Shown here: positions 36,077-47,368 of the stretch, in pieces
How the letters are laid out: each line of letters starts with the position of its first letter
Numbering within the stretch: position 1 is the first letter of the stretch
Origin: Cenococcum geophilum 1.58
Lineage: Eukaryota; Ascomycota; Dothideomycetes; Gloniales; Gloniaceae
DNA: 64,000 nucleotides
Direction of reading: 5' to 3'
NCBI GenBank assembly: GCA_001692895.1
Contig: KV748177.1
Location: forward strand, 3,162,001-3,226,000
Made by a program: the position numbers and the translations under genes
Notes under the pieces: model-generated
What the model saw: only the letters and a program-made list of their open reading frames with translations
What the model was told of the DNA's origin: nothing
The model's database searches: none

Positions 36077-38265
36077 CGTAAAAGCGGTAATTAAAATGGA
36101 CCTTATCGCCTACTAGCCGTAGAAAACGAGACGTGCTATATATAACTCCCTAGCGGGCTAACTAGCTTTAGAAGCACGTCCGTAAAACCCTACTTTTGGC
36201 CCGAAGACAACTATAACGTTAAGCCAGACGAACTAGAAACACCCGTTAAACTAAACGAACCGGAAGCACCCGCCGAACCAGATAGACTAAAAGCACCCCT
36301 ACCTTTAGACAAACTAGAAGCACCTATGCCTGCTATAGAAGTCCCCCACAAACCTACTAAACCCGCTAAACCTGCCATAAAACGTGGTTGAGGACGCCCC
36401 CGAAAGCACCCTATAACTAAGAACCCTATAATAGAGAATTACCTAACCTCCACAGGAATATCCGTAAGGTAATCTCCGCCTGCGGATATATTAGTTCTAA
36501 TATAGGAAACCCCATTTACGGACTTATAACGTAAAGAAATTAACGGACTACTTAAAAAGGGTATCTTTACGGTTATAACAGAAAGAGACGTTCCGTAAGG
36601 CGCCTATATATTTAACTTACGCTTTATTAATGAAATTAAGCACCCTAGTACTAATAAAGCTTTTAAAAAATTAAGGCTTATTGTATAAGCCTATAACAAC
36701 CAAGGAAAGGACTTAGTCCTTACGCAATCGCCTATAATTTAACGAGTTAGTTAACGGATTATACTTACACTTACGCCTGGACTACAGCAAACTAAGCCTA
36801 TAGCCCTATACTTACGGGACATCTTATAAGCCTACGTGCAGTCTAATACCTACCTAAATAGGGACATCTTTATACAACTACCCCGCGAGCTTAACCTATA
36901 ACCAGGAACAATTTTATAAGTCGTAAAACCTCTTTACGGAGTACCAGAAGCCGGAAACTATTAGTTTAAGATATACTACCAGCACCACGTTAGTAAACTT
37001 AAAATGGAACAGTTAACCTACAACCCCTGCCTCCTATATAGCCTATTAAACGGCCTTAGTATTGTTAGACTCTAAATAGATAATACCCTATTCCTAGCAG
37101 ACTAGACCTTTACGGATACTAAAGAAACTAAACTATAAAAGGCCAAGTTCTTAGCAAAGCCGCAAGAGCAGTTAACTAAGTAGAATCCAATTAAGTTTAA
37201 TAGAGGCCTAATTACATAAAAGGGCAACCTAATTAAGCTAACTTAGGAACGCCAAGCTTAAAACCTAAAGCCTATTATAGCAAAACCTACGGACCTTACT
37301 AGTTCCCACAGAGAGACCCATAAAACTGTAAATACGAAGGACTAATACGCTGCATAGCGTGTAAGAGGCGCCTATATTGCCATAGTCTGTTAACCTAAAT
37401 CTGCCTACAAGCTGTCCTTTACGGCCCAGGCAGTAGATCCGTAAAAAGAAAATATTAAGCAGCTTAATAAGCGCATTTAATGGCAAATTGATAACGCGAT
37501 AAGAGGACTTACTTTTATACCACTAGACCTAAATTCCCTTAGTATAATAGCATTTATAGACGCCTCCTTTGCTAATAACAAAGACCTATTATCATAAATT
37601 GGCTTTATAATTATACTTACGGACCGCAATTAGGATGCAAATATACTGCACTAGTCTTCAATTAAGTGTAAACGAGTAACCCGCAGTATACTAGCTTCTA
37701 AACTATATGCACTAGCTTATAGCTTTAATATAGCAGCCGCAATTAAATTAACGGTCTAGAAGATCCTATAACTAGAGTAGTTACCCCTAGTTTTATACAC
37801 CGATTTAAAGTCCCTTTACGACTGCCTAGTTAAACTAGGTACGACACAAGAGAAGAGGCTTATAGTCGACCTAATGTGCTTATATTAGGCCTACGAACAA
37901 CGTAAGATTACGGAGGTCAAATAGATTAGCAGCGGAGACAACCTAGTAGACGCTATAACTAAGGCAAAGCTGTGTTAAGCTCTTAAAACCCTAATTAACA
38001 TAAATAAGCTTAACCTAAAGGTCATAAAATGGGTAGAGCGAGACTAACGGAGCATTTACGGTTTAGTTACGGCCCATTAGAAGGCCGTATGGTGCATTTA
38101 CGGACCGTAAGCAGGACTTACGGCCAGCTTGGAGCACCATTTGGAAGGCAACCCAGAAGGCACCTTAGGGGAGATTTCCTATGTATTTTCCTTTGTATTT
38201 TATGGTTTTATTAAAGCAATTACGGAGGCTGTACACAGGTGGTTTCATTTTTCAAGTACCGCCAG

Positions 38266-38536
38266 TATATAATTATAGCACCTATTGTACTAACCGCGTG
38301 CTTACGCGTTCGGTACACCAGGTACGCGTTTACGCGTTTAGTGCACCAACCACTTGCTTACGCGTCTGGTGCACTTATAAAGCACTAACTAATTAGGGGG
38401 GAGGTGTATTAGTATATAGACCACGTAGTCTGCTTTATACAATTGATAGTCACCACCATCCTAAAGAGTATACGATACTATACGTATTTCGTGCCCTGGG
38501 ATATAACTCACTCGTGCTATTAAATTAGTACGAACA
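38266..38536 (+). repeat. Copia B 3' LTR
   Basis: This 271-bp LTR is the partner of 32274-32544. It starts TATATAATTAT, a transition variant of the 5' copy, and ends GTACGAACA before AAAGC. Short open frames near 38029-38396 straddle this LTR and the element's 3' noncoding DNA and are not genes. Confidence 0.9.
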
Positions 38537-38701
38537 AAAGCTAATAAGGCTAAGCACCTTTTTAGCCCTCTACGCGTTATAGATATATTCTTATAGTAGT
38601 AGCAGCGCCTATTTAGTAGAGCGCTTCTTTCTTACCCTAAAGTAATTTATAGGTAGTAGTCTAAAGGTTTCTACTACGTATAATATTCTCTTGGCGACTA
38701 T
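38537..38701 (-). mobile_element. Tad-like LINE, RT fingers fragment (piece 2 of 5)
   Basis: This 165-bp island lies between Copia B and Copia A2. The minus frame shows Arg-Lys-Lys-Arg-Ser-Thr, then Ala-Leu-Leu-Leu-Leu, then Lys-Val-Leu-Ser-Leu-Ile-Ser. That is the Tad RT segment just before the Phe-Asp-(Val/Ile)-Lys-Gly motif. It continues directly into 32273 in frame once Copia B is set aside. This proves that the flanking pieces are one LINE. Confidence 0.88.
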
Positions 38702-38896
38702 TGTTAGGAATAAAGGCAAGTGGTCACCATATAAGGCATATTGCCGTCACGTATAGTAAGTTACCGTTACGTGTCGCCGCGGCACTAGCGTGGCGAGGAG
38801 CCTTAAGCTCCTCGCTCTCCCTTTCTTCAAATAGAAGAACAATTATTATACTATCTACAAACCGTAGCTACGTGATATCCCCTTATAAGACCAATA
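38702..38896 (+). repeat. Copia A2 5' LTR
   Basis: This 195-bp LTR runs from TGTTAGGAATAAAGG to GACCAATA. It is the reverse complement of the A1 LTR type, with about 20 bp more in the centre. The short open frame over this interval is noncoding LTR. Confidence 0.9.
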
Positions 38897-41398
38897 CTAA
38901 TTAGTAGTTAACTTTACTGTTATACCACAGAATAGCTAGGTATTCCACTAAGAAGAGATAAGCTACTATACTAGTGCTACTCGTGCTAAAGGAAGCTGTT
39001 TTTTAAGGTTAGAACTGGTCCTAAACCTTAAATANAACTCTTCTATAAATCTAAGGATTTAAAGGCTAGAACTAGTCCTAAGCCTTTCTAAAATTATAGA
39101 TTCTTGCGTTTATTACGCAGAATAATACGCTTTACAAGTCTTTGCGATTTAAGGCTAGAACTAGTCCTAAGCCCTATAATCGCAAATACACGTCTAAACA
39201 CGTACTAAATAATAAATATATATTACAAACGCGTACTAAATAACAATCCCTATACTAATAATACTTCCCTTCCTCCGAAAATATAGCTACGCCTACTTTA
39301 AATAACTAGAAAGACTTCTTACTACTAAGGGTAGCTAAGTACGCGAAACTTATTAATAAAGATTAGGACGAATTCGCCTTTAATATAATAACTTATACTA
39401 TAAAATAAGTTAACGGCTTTCTCCTATACTATATTATATTCTACTAAAATAGATGCTACGCCAATTTATAACTATAGGAGTATTTTAGGGAGGATTTTAT
39501 AGGATAGACTGCTGATACCTGGGCACTTGGCAACGTTAATATTATTTAGGATTTTTAAGACTTTTTTATAGGAATAGGGTATACGTTATTAAGAATAGTA
39601 ACCCAATTACTAGTAATATTTAGGCCGTTATTACTAGTATAGAAGAACTAATATAGACGGAAGCTAAGATTATACATTAACTATAGAAACCTAAAAACAA
39701 CCTATATTCTTTAGAAGGCAACTTTAATTTATATTAAAACCCCTAGAACGCTAACCCCCTACCTAAAGCTACTTTCCTACCTAGAGGTGCTCTCCTATTT
39801 AGAGTTGCTTTACCTCTACCTCCTCTACTCTAGCTAACTAGTAAGCCTTTACTATAAGAAGTTATAAATCTAATAAAGGTATATTTAGACGAAGAGAAGA
39901 AGTTTAGAGAAAAACTGTATAATATACTTAAAGTAAAACTATAGGTCTTTTATAACTGTTGCAATAAGGTTAAAATTTAACGCTACTAGTACTACTACGC
40001 TTTCTCCATTATATTAAAGGGATAGGTAATAATATTCTATTACGACTATATTATGGGTAAAAACTATAACTTTAATATAATGCTTTAGCTTATTAGAGCC
40101 TACTTTAAAACTAATAAGAATTGCTAACTTTATATATCCGAATAGCGGGAGACTATATTTTAAAGAGTTATTACTTCTAACCTAATAAAGACTTATTTAG
40201 AGTGCCTTTAACTACTTTTTAATAAACTTTAGAAAATTTAATGTAGCCTTACTAAAACTTACTAAAATAAGAACAGTCTAAGGGACTAGGTTATCTTAGC
40301 CTACTATAGCGTTCCTAAGTATAATTTGGCGCTATATAAACCTATAAATACGTTTAAAGGAGTATATACTAAACTACGCTCTACTATAAGTACTGCGATA
40401 TAAATATAAGAATTTTAATAGTTATATACTAAAAACCCTACTTAACTAAGTATCCCTAACTAATACGATTATAATTAGACTAATTAAATATATAGTGGCC
40501 GTAGTAGGGAATATGGAAGAGGGTATAATTAATATTAACTATAAGGTAATTATAGAGGTCCTTATAGAGGTTTACTTTAAAGTAATTACTAAAAAAAGTG
40601 CTACGTTTATAAGAAGTTAAATTACTAGTTAACTAGACACTTCCTTAATAAGCGAAAGAAGGTATATAATAAGTTCCGTTAAAGTATAAGAAATATTAAA
40701 AATTATAAGGTTACTATGGCCTACTTTTAAAGCTTCCTAGTTTAATATAAAGGCGTAGAAGATCTTAAGGGTAAGGTTAATAAGATTAAACAGCTCCTTA
40801 TAGATATAGAAATTAAGGACTACTTATCTAACTAATACTTTACTAAGTATAGTAAGGTAAATAGTATATAAACCGTTGCTATTCTTAATAACTAATCTAC
40901 GCTCTATTCTATTATAAAGTTAGATATCTTTAACGAGCTAAAGAAGAGCTTTACGTTTTTCTTTAATAACAGATACTTGGTAAATGTCTTCTATAGTATT
41001 ATGCCGGATACTAGAGCCGTAGGAGTATTTATAGTAGGAGAACCTTAAATTTAAGCCCTTTAGCAGCTTAATAGCTCTATTTAGATTAACTATTTAACGG
41101 CAGGCCAATACACGATTTATTTTAGTAAGGGTACTATAATCTCTTTTAGCATAATTAGGATTTAAACCCCCTTAGGGTATATTACTTTTTACGTTATTCC
41201 TATAAATACCCCGTTTCTATTTTATATTAGAGATATAAATAAACTAGGCGTTAAGCTTAATAACCTTAAGAATATACTTATATAGGGAGATAATTAGATA
41301 CCTATTATACGTAAGTGGGGTTACCCTTAGCTGCTCCTTTAATAACTAGAAAAGAGTATTGCTTAAAGCTATTTAACTAAGTTAAAGTTATGCCAACT

Positions 41399-41768
41399 TG
41401 TCACGGGACACCCCTGTAACACCTTGCACACGTCCACCTGTTTCCACCGACTTAGCAATTAGAGACTAACCGCGAAATGGCAATCTAACGGCAATCTAAT
41501 GGCAATCTAACGGCAATCTACGGCATTCTGCCATATTCTGCCAAGTTCCACTAAATTCTACTAAGTTCTGCCAGGACCACAACCTAAACCCTATTTTGCC
41601 CATATACGTGTTAACTAAGCAACCAAGTCAACAATATATGCCCTTTCTTCTCGTTTCCCTACCTTCTTTCCTTACGCAACGTCTTAACTTTATTACGCAG
41701 TTTATGTATATAGCTTAATAATACCTACTTCGCTATATATTATTACCGCTTATGCTCACTCTATAACA
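41399..41768 (+). repeat. Gypsy E 5' LTR
   Basis: This 370-bp LTR contains four to five tandem copies of a 12-bp GGCAATCTAACG unit at about 41486-41535, followed by TTCTGCCA repeats. It shares the family pattern with F and with the solo LTR at 11191. Confidence 0.9.
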
Positions 41769-43500
41769 CTATATTGCGTTAAAAACTTATACTACCCTCT
41801 AAAAATACAGAACGACCCTAAAGCCCCCGCAATGGCCAACGCTATTATAGCCGCACTCTAAAAATAATTAGCAGGTATACAGAAGTCCTTTATAGACGCC
41901 CTTGTATAGCACTAAGCCACTTTAACTTAATAGCAAGCCGAACAAGAAGCACGATAATAATAATTAATTAAAGCACTTTAAGAAGAAGTCCGCATCCTTA
42001 AGATGCCTACATTAAGGCCCTAAGACTAAACGCTATCTCCGGAGATAAACACGCGGAACGCAAGCCCCGAATTAGTAATAGTTACTTACCCTATAGAGCC
42101 GACTACCGCACCGAAACAATCCGAAAAACTACCAAACCCCCTAGTATTCACCGGTAAACGACAAGAGCTTTAGTTATTTTTAAGCCGGCTTAAGAATAAG
42201 CTAACCGGTAATGCTAACCGCTACCTAACCAAAGCTAACTAACTCTATTACGCCCTAAGTTAACTAGGAGGAGACGCAGCTAACCTTGTTAAACCTCTCC
42301 AACCAAACTTAGTATAAAGCCTAGTCATACTTCTTAAAGCCACGTACGGTAACCCAAACCGCTAAGCTACCGCTTAAAGAAAGATAAACCAAATAACTTA
42401 AGAAAAGAAAAGTTTCCTAGTATACTTCTCCGAATTCAACCACTACGTAAAGGAAACAGGCTAGAATAACTCCGCACTAATTAACAGCCTCGTTAAATCC
42501 CTAAGCCCTAAACTAAAAACCTCCCTAATAGGCGTAAACCTTCTGGAAACTCTTAACGCTTACGCAAACGTTATTAACAAACGGTACAACGATATACTAC
42601 GCCTCACACTAAAGCCCGTTTATCGGTACAACATAATAACCCCACAAATGTCTACTAAGTTATCGTCTTAACCCAAGCACCTTAACGCCATGGATATTAA
42701 TACTGGGACCCTAGGATACGCCCTATTAGGGTCCTTTAAATAAGAATAACGTATTAAGCTAGGCCTCTGCTTTAAATATAGAAGTAGCTCCTACCTCTTA
42801 AACTACTGCTCTGTCCCTATGCCCTAAAACAATTTACGAATAGCTAGTACTGGCAGCCGTTCACCATATTAATCTTTCGGTTACCGTCCCCGATCTTTAT
42901 CTGGTTCCACCCCTATGTCTAGTAAGCACCATTTACGAGGACGAAGCTACAGCCGACGTCCTATAAGAACCCCACCCTAATCGCCTCTAAAAGGAAGGTT
43001 CTAGAGCTAAGTCGCTCTCCAGGACGGCTCTGCTATAGGATCTCGTTAAACGCATTTAACGTCACGAACTCTGACTCTTAGGACCATAGCATAACCATTA
43101 ATTGTTATCTTTGGTAGAATGGTTAATAGGCTAATACTTAAATCCTAATTAATATAGGAGCTAGCGGCATAGGATTTATTAATAAGATCTTTGCGTAAGA
43201 TAATGGTTTTACCCTAACCCCCCTTAACCAGCATATTAACGTATTTAGATTTAATGGTAAACGCACCATCTTAGGCCGTATTACCTACGTGGTAACCCTA
43301 AGACTCCGATACCTAAACCATAAAGAACTAATTAAGCTTTTCGTTACCACCCTAAGTCACTTAGTAATCCTTAAACAACCCTAGATAAAGCTACATAAGG
43401 TAACTATTAATTAGGATAACCTTAAGCTTCTATTTACCGCCTCCCGTTATAAGTAGAAGTGTTATATAACGCACCGCCTTAACCCTAAACTAAAATCTAG

Positions 43501-43660
43501 GGAATCCGCTAAGATCCACCAGCCTAAGATTTCCACTAATGTCTACCCCGCGCCTAAGGAATCCACCAGATTCCACCAACCTAGGAATTCCACCAAATTC
43601 TACTAGCGTAAGATTTCCACCAACATCTATTAAGGATCCAGGAATTCCACTAAACTCCAT
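43501..43660 (+). repeat. Minisatellite in Gypsy E pol linker
   Basis: Degenerate units of about 25-30 bp built on TTCCACCAA and CTAAGATTTCCAC lie between protease and RT. They match 27526-27715 in Gypsy F in reverse complement. Confidence 0.7.
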
Positions 43661-43831
43661 AAATTAGCCCTAAGTACTATACTACCTAAAGATAGGCAGA
43701 AGCTTAAGCTCACTACACAAAGATATTAGAAAGACTGGTATCCAACTATAAAAAGGATTCTTAAAGAACCCGAACCTAAATCTAATACTAACTCCGTACC
43801 TAATACCGAACCTAAACCTAAATAAGAAACT

Positions 43832-44104
43832 ATGGACAATCCGAGCGAGCTTAGTACCCTAGATATCCGCATAATTGGAGCTACTCCGTTAGCGCAACTT
43901 GCTAAAAAACCTGAACATACAATCTTTGCTGTCACTATAGCTGATATTAAGAAGGCCTTAGCACCGAAGAAGCACACTAACCCTGCTACGAAGGTACCAG
44001 TAGAGTACCATAACCGCCTAGAGGCATTTTTATGGAAGGAAGCCAATAAGCTACCGGAATACCGATCGTACGACTATAAGATTATACTTAAAGAAGGAAA
44101 GTAG
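43832..44104 (+). other. Open remnant of the Gypsy E pol linker
   Basis: This 90-codon stretch without a stop lies just upstream of RT. It is rich in Lys, Ala and Pro and ends in Tyr-Asp-Tyr-Lys-Ile, the usual approach to the RT domain in this family. It is a piece of Gypsy E pol. The 106-codon frame on the opposite strand (43726-44046) is its shadow. Confidence 0.7.
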
Positions 44105-46784
44105 CCTGGATTTAGACCCTTATATGGGATGTCCTAAAATAAACTCCAAGTACTATAAAAGTATTTAGATAAGAACCTAAGCAAAGAATTCATTAGAGTA
44201 AGCTTATTGCCTATAGCCACACTAGTGATCTTTATTAAGAAACCCGGCGGCGGTCTGCGCTTCTATATAGACTACCGAGCTCTTAATACCGTCACTATTA
44301 AGAACTGATATCCGATCCCGTTAATACAGGAGACACTAAACCGACTAAGTAAGGCTTGCTACTATACGAAGCTTGATATTATCTCTGCATTTAACCGCCT
44401 CCGTATAGCAAAAGGAGATAAATAGCTTACTGCATTTCGTACTCGGTATAGACTATTTAAATACTTAGTGACGCTATTTGGCCTCGCAAACGCTCTAAGC
44501 TCGTTTCAACATTATATAAACAATACCCTGCGCCCCTACCTAGACATCTTCTATACTGCTTATATCGACAATATCTTAATATACAGTAATAACCTGACCG
44601 AACATCGGAAATACGTTAACCTTGTCCTATAAGCCCTGCACAGAGCTAGTCTATAATTAGATGTAGATAAATATAAGTTCCATAAAACGGAAGTCCTATA
44701 CCTTGGACTCCTTATTTCTATAAATAGTATATAAATGGACCTAAAGAAAGTCGAAGCAATTATAAACTGGTAAGAACCCAAGAATGTTAAGGACGTAAGA
44801 GCCTTTATAGGATTTGCTAATTTCTACCAACGGTTTATTAATAACTTCTCTGCCCTAGTTTCACCCCTTATAGCTCTAACCTAAAAGGATAAAGTCTTTA
44901 TCTTTAATAAGGAATGTAAGAAGGCCTTTACCTATCTAAAGGTTATATTTACTACTGCGCCCGTACTCTAACACTTTAACCTAAACCAAATAAGTATTAT
45001 AGAAGCCAACTCATCTAACTACGTTACTAGAGGCATCCTATCTTAATATAACGAGGATGGAGTATTACACCCTATAGCATACTTCTTAAAATGACTAAGC
45101 CCAGCTAAATATAACTACAAGATCTACGATAAGGAATTATTAGCCATTATTAGATGTTTCGAACAATGGCGACCTAAACTAGAAGGCGCTAGATTTCCGA
45201 TTAAGGTCCTTAGCGACCATAAGAACCTACAGTACTTTACAACCACAAAACAGCTAAGTTACCGTTAGGCCCGCTAGTTAGAATATCTGTCTCATTTCCG
45301 ATTCTCAATTACGTACTGCCTAGGCGTCTAAGGCCAGAAGCCTAATGCTCTAACCCGACGCTCGCAAGACGCGCCAGCCTTAGAAGAAGCGCGCTCTTAC
45401 CAAAATCAGACCCTACTTCGCCCTAAACTATTTAACCCTCCTACTAAAGATCTTATAGTACACGTCCTTAAAATAACTAATCGATCAATTAAACAGATTA
45501 TAGTCAATAAATACCCGAATAACGAGTTTATCTAAAAGACGCTTAAGCTAATGTAAAATAGCATTAGACGCTCTAAAAAGATTTCTCTAAGTAAATGCGA
45601 AGCCCGCGGAAACCGCTTATATTACCGAAACCGTCTAGTTATCCCTAATTACAATGAGCTTAAGCTTAAACTCCTTAAACACGTATATAATCTACCTATC
45701 GCCGGCCACCCGGGCCAAGGAAAGACCCTAGAACTACTCCAACGGGAGTATTATTAGCCAAATATACACAACATAACATAAAGGTATATCTCTAGCTGCC
45801 ACACCTGCTAACGAGCTAAAGCCTCGCATAAGACGTATAACGGTCTTTTAAAGCCGCTGCCTGTTCCAGACTGAAGATAGAGGGATATCTTAATTAACTT
45901 TGTTGTTGACCTTCCTAAGAGTAGAGGCTGCACAAACATTATAGTAGTTGTAGACCGACTATCTAAAATAAAACACTTGATCGCCTACCCTAATATATTA
46001 ACGCCTGCCGTTACCTGACTATTCCTAGATCACGTATAAAAACTCCACGGACTCCCTAAAACAATTATCTCCGATAGAGGCAGCTAGTTTATCTTGGCAT
46101 TCTAGAAAGAACTAACTATTTAACTCCGCATTAAAGCACTATTATCTACCACGTATTACCTAAAAACGGATGGCCAAATGGAATGCGTAAATGCTATAAT
46201 AGAACAGTATATTTAGATATACACGTCATATTTATAGGATAACTAGATTAACTGGCTCGTATTCGCTAAGTTTACTACAAATAACTCCATCTCGGAAACC
46301 ACGAAAGTTTCCCTATTCCTGGCCAATTACGGCCAATACCCACAAATGGGTTTTAAACCCTTTAGTAATATTCCTCACCCCGCTCATCACGCCTTATAAG
46401 TCACAGAAGTAAATAAATTCGTAGAGAAGATGGAGGAACTACAACAGTTCCTTACTAATGAGATAACATGGGCTTAATCTGTCTATGAAGCCGCAGCGAA
46501 TAAGAAACAAACCCTAGCACCGGCCTACTAAATTAGTAATTTCGTCTGGCTAGACACAAGAAATCTAAACACGAAACGACCTACTAAGAAACTTAATTAG
46601 AAGAACGCTGGCCCTTATAAGGTTGAAAAGGTTATCTCTCCTTATGCCTACCGATTAAAGCTCCCTGATACGGTTAAAATCCACCCCGTATTCCATACGT
46701 CAGTCCTCCGCCCTGCTACCCCCGTATTAGACGCCCTACCTAGACAGATATAAAACCCTCCCCCACCAGTCGAAGTAGATAGTG

Positions 46785-46935
46785 AGAACGAGTACTTTAT
46801 TAAAAGAATTAACGATATTAAGTACGACAAACGGAAACGCTAATATATGTATCTTATAAAATAGAGAGGCTTTACCAAGTCCTCATGGGAACCCGTTAAC
46901 TCTGTAGGACTTATATAAGCCACAGAAGACTTTTA
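46785..46935 (+). other. Chromodomain of Gypsy E
   Basis: At the pol C-terminus the plus frame reads Glu-Tyr-Phe-Ile-Lys-Arg-Ile-x-Asp, a basic Lys-Arg-Lys-Arg turn, Tyr-Leu-Ile-Lys, then Ser-Ser-Trp-Glu-Pro. These are hallmarks of a chromodomain (aromatic cage strand plus Trp-Glu-Pro). A Pro-rich linker precedes it. Confidence 0.75.
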
Positions 46936-46998
46936 CGAACTCCACTTAGAACTACTACAGCCCCATCTCGCAGAAGCTCGAGTTTAAAGGGGGGGTAC

Positions 46999-47368
46999 TA
47001 TTATGGGACACCCCCGTAACACCTTATATACGTCTACCTGTTTCCACCGACTTAGCAATTAGAGACTAACCGTAAAATGGCAATCTAACGGTAATCTGAT
47101 GGCAATCTAATGGCAATCTATGGCATTCTGCTATATTCTGCCAAGTTCCACCAAATTCTGCTAAGTTCTGCTAGGACCACGACCTAAACCCTATTCTGCC
47201 CATGTACGTGTTAACTAAGCAACTAAGTCAACGATATATACCCTTTCTTCCCGTTTCCCTACCTTCTTTCCTTACGCAACGTCTTAACTTTATTACGCAG
47301 TTCATATATATAGCTTAATAATACCTACTTCGCTATATATTATTACCGCTTGTGCTCACTCCGTGACA
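46999..47368 (+). repeat. Gypsy E 3' LTR
   Basis: This 370-bp LTR is the partner of 41399-41768. It is preceded by a polypurine tract (AAAGGGGGGG, 46986-46995) and ends in an intact CCGTGACA. Confidence 0.9.

Larger units (their letters stand above)
32274..38536 (+). mobile_element. Copia B, complete but broken, inserted in the LINE
   Basis: The 271-bp LTRs (32274-32544, 38266-38536) are flanked by AAAGC duplications (32269-32273, 38537-38541). Sense order is leader repeats, gag (about 33000-34550, with a Cys-x2-Cys knuckle start near 34425), protease (Asp-Ile-Gly-Ala-Ser near 34830), integrase (about 35410-36060), RT (about 36540-37130) and RNase H (about 37550-37960). This is Ty1/Copia order. 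It is GC-richer and less heavily mutated than A1, A2 or D, so it is probably younger or was hit by fewer RIP cycles. It is still broken in each domain. Confidence 0.92.
41399..47368 (+). mobile_element. Gypsy E chromovirus, complete but broken, inside Copia A2
   Basis: The 370-bp LTRs (41399-41768, 46999-47368) have TGTCACGG/CCGTGACA-type ends. Flanks are CAACT (41394-41398) and TAACT (47369-47373), the same 5-mer apart from one CpA-to-TpA transition. Sense order is gag from about 41833, a Cys-rich stretch near 42770, protease (about 43090-43250), the minisatellite linker, RT (about 44170-44600, Tyr-Ile-Asp near 44565), RNase H (about 44900-45250), integrase (about 45700-46380) and a chromodomain (46785-46935). 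It is better preserved than Gypsy C but still carries many breaks. Confidence 0.92.

Noticed and set aside
38029-38396. Two overlapping plus frames near the Copia B 3' end
   Set aside because: They cross the 3' noncoding region and the LTR boundary. No family resemblance. Openness reflects lower RIP here.
44560-44781. 73-codon minus frame
   Set aside because: It is antisense to the Gypsy E RT domain, which explains the plus strand fully.
46648-46830. 60-codon minus frame
   Set aside because: It is antisense to the Gypsy E integrase C-terminus and chromodomain linker.
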